A stretch of DNA of 64,000 nucleotides. Origin: Bacteroidota bacterium (GTDB taxonomy: Bacteria > Bacteroidota > Ignavibacteria > UBA10030 > UBA8401). The stretch covers positions 2,356,001 to 2,420,000 of the forward strand of contig JBBAAO010000001.1 in the NCBI GenBank assembly GCA_041658205.1, in the 5' to 3' direction. Numbering within the stretch: position 1 is the first letter of the stretch; each line of letters starts with the position of its first letter. Shown piece by piece: positions 61,457-64,000 of this stretch. A model generated the notes under the pieces. The model was not told the origin of the DNA and did not search any database. It saw only the letters and a list, made by a program, of their open reading frames with translations. A program made the position numbers and the translations under genes.

Positions 61457-63343
61457 TCAATTACCGGATGACTCCACCAATAATTGATTTATCCGTTGAG
61501 CAAACGCTAACGGATCTTCCACTTTTGAACCTTCGGCGATCAACGCTTGATCGTGCAGCAGATGGGCATACATTTCAATTTTGTTATCCTGTCCGTTTGC
61601 ATCAAATATTTTTTTCAAGGACTGTACCACTGGATGTTTGATATTCAATTCCAGGATCCGATCGCTTTTTTTGGTCTCATCCATCTGTCCTAATTTTTGC
61701 ATGATTCGTTCCATGTTCGAGCTCATCCCTTCCTTATCATTCACTAAACAGGAAGCACTCTCTTTCAGGCGTGTGGAGATTTTAATCTCTTTGATATGCG
61801 ATAGTTTTGATTTGAGAACTTCAAAAAGTCCCGAATACTCCTTCGCCAGTTCCTTATTCTCATTTTCCGGCTCAACAGAAACATCGCTTTTGTCTGCCGC
61901 TACCAGTTTTTTTCCATTAAATTCAGGTAGGGATGGAAGGATAAATTCATCGATTGGATCGGTCATAAAGAGGACATCCCATTGTTTCGACTTAAACACT
62001 TCAAGGTACGGAGCATGGATCAGGACTGATCTATTTTCACCGGTGGCATAATAAATTTCTTTTTGTTCCGCATGCATCGATTCCACATACTGCGTCAGCG
62101 AAATACATTTTTTTTCATCCGTTTTGAGCGATTCAAATAATAATAGTTTTGACAGTTGCTCTTTATTTGCCCAATCGTGATTTAACCCTTCTTTCAGAAA
62201 TGATCCGAACTCTTTATAGAACGAGAGGTATTCATCAAACGAGGTCGTCATCATCTCTTCAAGATTCTTTAAAACGCTCTTCACAAGATTGGTTTTGATC
62301 TTTTCCAATAGCGGATTCTGTTGCAGCAATTCGCGGGAGACATTTAACGGAAGATCGGCACAATCCACTACCCCTTTTACGAATCGCAGATACGGCGGAA
62401 GCAACTGTTCACAGTGATCCATAATCAACACACGCCGGATATACAATTTAGGACCTACTTTGGTCTCTCCGAACATCATGTCATACGGCTTTTTTGCGGG
62501 AATAAAGAGCAATACTTTAAATTCAATAACTCCTTCTCCGCTGTAATGAAGAATTCTTGCCGGTTCAGAAAAATCATTCGATACTTGTTTATAAAATTGA
62601 TTGTATTCCTCTTTCGACACTTCACTTTTGGAACGAAGCCAGAGCGCTTTTCTGGAATTTAAGGTTTCTTCTTCAATCGTTTTGTTTTTCTTATCATCTT
62701 CCTTCTCAACATCCATCACAATCGGGTGCTCAATAAAATCTGAAAACTGTTTCACCAGCGACCGTATTTTCCATTGTTCGGTAAATTCCTTCTCCTCCGA
62801 TTTTAGATGCAAAACAATGTCTGTTCCTCTGGCAGCTTTATCGACCGTTTCAACAGTGTATTCTCCCTGTCCGTCGGAAGTCCATTTCACTCCATCACTT
62901 GAACTTTCGGAGATCCTTGAAATTACAGTCACTGAGTCTGCCACCATAAAGGCCGAATAAAAACCGACGCCAAATTGGCCGATCAATTCCGGACGGGAAG
63001 CAGCATCTACTTTCTTCAATTGATCGAGAAATTCTTTTGTTCCGGATTTTGCGATGGTTCCGAGGTTTTCAATAATCGTCTGTTGCGACATCCCAATTCC
63101 ATTGTCGGAAATGGTCAATGTATTTTTTTCGGGATCCGGGGTGATTTTGATCTTCCAATCCTTATTGTTTTCAAGAAGAGATTCGTTATTCACCGAATCA
63201 AACCGCATTTTATCGATTGCATCGCTTGCATTGCTAATCAACTCCCTCAGAAAAACCTCTTTGTGAGAATAGAGCGAGTGAGTGATAAGATTAAGAATTT
63301 GTTTTAATTCACTCTTGAATTCCATTTTTTTTGCTGATTGCAT
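61457..63343 (-). CDS. htpG: Molecular chaperone HtpG (Hsp90)
   Basis: Bacterial Hsp90. The 628 residues have the N-terminal ATPase domain (EVFLRELISNASDAIDKMR, TISDNGIGMSQ, ELIGQFGVGFYSAFM), the middle domain (ALWLRSKSEVSKEEYNQFYK, LPLNVSRELLQQNPLL with the catalytic-loop arginine and QQNP) and a C-terminal dimerisation domain; no MEEVD tail, as expected. ATG start with an AAGG site upstream. No CIRCE or ROSE element is seen before the gene. It is followed by a strong terminator. Confidence 0.95.
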   Translation of the reverse strand: MQSAKKMEFKSELKQILNLITHSLYSHKEVFLRELISNASDAIDKMRFDSVNNESLLENNKDWKIKITPDPEKNTLTISDNGIGMSQQTIIENLGTIAKSGTKEFLDQLKKVDAASRPELIGQFGVGFYSAFMVADSVTVISRISESSSDGVKWTSDGQGEYTVETVDKAARGTDIVLHLKSEEKEFTEQWKIRSLVKQFSDFIEHPIVMDVEKEDDKKNKTIEEETLNSRKALWLRSKSEVSKEEYNQFYKQVSNDFSEPARILHYSGEGVIEFKVLLFIPAKKPYDMMFGETKVGPKLYIRRVLIMDHCEQLLPPYLRFVKGVVDCADLPLNVSRELLQQNPLLEKIKTNLVKSVLKNLEEMMTTSFDEYLSFYKEFGSFLKEGLNHDWANKEQLSKLLLFESLKTDEKKCISLTQYVESMHAEQKEIYYATGENRSVLIHAPYLEVFKSKQWDVLFMTDPIDEFILPSLPEFNGKKLVAADKSDVSVEPENENKELAKEYSGLFEVLKSKLSHIKEIKISTRLKESASCLVNDKEGMSSNMERIMQKLGQMDETKKSDRILELNIKHPVVQSLKKIFDANGQDNKIEMYAHLLHDQALIAEGSKVEDPLAFAQRINQLLVESSGN

Positions 63344-63441
63344 AATGTTTACCTTTTTTAGATCCTTGATATATGTGATTATCGACTACAAAATAAACTT
63401 GTCCAAAATACCTTGATAAAAACAACAAGATTCTTCACTCT

Positions 63442-63624
63442 CTTCTTTTCTTGACGGAGCAAGAAAAGAAGTCCGCCAAAGGCGGACGAAATTTAACGCG
63501 CGCGATGAATCCTCGACGAGTCGAGTCGTCGACCGTTCGCTCTTGCCCGTTGATGGCGCGAATCGCGCCATCAAAAGTCCCGTCATTCATCGCTTTCCCA
63601 TTCGCTCAGTCCTCCTAAATTTCG
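63442..63624. repeat. Nested inverted-repeat element
   Basis: Four perfect hairpins are packed here: CTTCTTTTCTTG/CAAGAAAAGAAG (63442-63471), GTCCGCC-AAA-GGCGGAC (63471-63487), TCGACGA/TCGTCGA (63513-63532) and a 12-bp stem around one base, TTGATGGCGCGA/TCGCGCCATCAA (63550-63574). Around them, GCGATGAAT/ATTCATCGC (63502-63510, 63585-63593) and CGAAATTTA/TAAATTTCG (63487-63495, 63616-63624) form outer arms, so the whole can fold as one cruciform. The GC content is higher than its surroundings. Confidence 0.75.
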
Positions 63625-63936
63625 CCCCACCCACTTTAATACGATCTCTACTATATAACATAAAGGGCTTACTACTTGTTATCAAAATAAGTTTGAGGTA
63701 CTATAGTCAATTTTGTATTCATATACGATTAATTTTGGACAGCTATGATTACAAAATTTAAATAAAAGCGAATAATATTTTCAAACGATAAGCGATCGTT
63801 TCATCAATTTGATATATAATTTACGATATTTTTTCGAAGCAAGAAAATTATTCCGGCATAATTTAATATAGACGGATGAAATATTTTATTGCATGGGAAA
63901 ATTCTCATCAACATGGTAAGGCAGAACAGGTAGGCC

Positions 63937-63999
63937 GTCCCAATGGGACTTCGTTATCTATTGGGGTATAAAATCATGAACAGTGATAAAACTGTTCAT
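63937..63999. other. Two hairpins at the right edge
   Basis: GTCCC-AAT-GGGAC (63937-63949) and ATGAACAGT/ACTGTTCAT with a 6-nt loop (63976-63999). The first, with its flank CGTCCCAATGGGACTTCGTTAT, resembles short GTCCC-GGGAC dispersed repeats seen in Bacteroidota genomes. The second runs into the window edge. Confidence 0.45.
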
Positions 64000-64000
64000 T

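Larger units (their letters stand above)
63344..64000. other. 657-bp right-edge region without a gene
   Basis: No coding frame with a plausible start and family is seen. It holds the palindrome-rich element at 63442-63624, then about 300 bp of AT-rich sequence without a recognised signal (63640-63930), and two short hairpins at 63937-63999. Confidence 0.6.

Noticed and set aside
63344..63440. CIRCE or other heat-shock operator before htpG
   Set aside because: No TTAGCACTC-N9-GAGTGCTAA or similar element is present upstream of the gene.
63386..63586. 66-codon frame in the palindrome region
   Set aside because: It is made by the inverted repeats; there is no ribosome site or family and it lies antisense or sense to nothing known.

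Overview
The window looks like a chromosomal segment of a free-living bacterium of the FCB group, most likely from the Ignavibacteria/Chlorobiota side of Bacteroidota. The reasons are: a secreted subtilase ending in a PNPFNP-type (type IX-like) sorting domain; outer-membrane DUF5916 and beta-barrel proteins; a DUF2723 membrane protein; DUF6249 and DUF4097 proteins next to ECF sigma factors; and moderate, slightly AT-rich composition. No rRNA operon, CRISPR array, prophage or complete insertion sequence is visible. The assignment is inferred from protein features, not from a phylogeny.

Region 1 (1-21310, all minus strand) is a continuous information-processing supercluster. In transcription order it holds tRNA-Thr(UGU), tRNA-Tyr, tRNA-Thr(GGU), tRNA-Gly, rpmG, tRNA-Trp, secE, nusG, rplK, rplA, rplJ, rplL, rpoB, rpoC, rpsL, rpsG, fusA, tuf, rpsJ, rplC, rplD, rplW, rplB, rpsS, rplV, rpsC and a partial rplP cut by the left edge. 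A sigma70-type promoter precedes the tRNAs and a near-consensus one (TTGACA-17-TATATT) lies between rpoC and rpsL. Hairpins mark several of the old operon junctions (rplL-rpoB, rpoB-rpoC, rpoC-rpsL, tuf-rpsJ). Many essential genes here start with TTG or GTG.

Region 2 (21334-28736, minus) holds a DUF2723 membrane glycosyltransferase-like protein and a DUF5916 outer-membrane protein. Next to these is a three-gene, stop-start overlapping operon: ECF sigma factor, membrane anti-sigma protein with HEAT repeats, and a secreted DUF4097 protein made of about eleven 18-residue GGD/GGN repeats.

Region 3 (28990-39150, mainly plus) is accessory and metabolic. It holds two crotonases, a 3-hydroxyacyl-CoA dehydrogenase with a companion that keeps only the C-terminal domain, a DEAD-box helicase with a repetitive basic tail, a RelBE-like toxin-antitoxin pair framed by two near-identical terminators, a methyltransferase, a PPi-type phosphofructokinase and a small beta-barrel protein. 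A membrane Fe-S oxidoreductase of the ETF:menaquinone type (54579-56591) probably takes electrons from the same acyl-CoA oxidation.

Region 4 (39179-53410) holds an SppA peptidase with an N-terminal beta-barrel-like extension, a PEBP protein, folD, a YmdB-type phosphoesterase, a GT39-like protein, a second ECF sigma/anti-sigma pair divergent from a DUF6249 gene, ispG, a rhomboid protease, and gap and pgk separated by a second toxin-antitoxin pair. The two sigma operons and the DUF6249 gene share a putative promoter, AACC-N18-TC(T/A)AA, found by direct comparison.

Region 5 (53688-64000) holds a hypothetical repeat-fold protein, the Fe-S oxidoreductase, a degenerate IS481-like integrase-core gene, the subtilase, htpG and a noncoding right end rich in palindromes.
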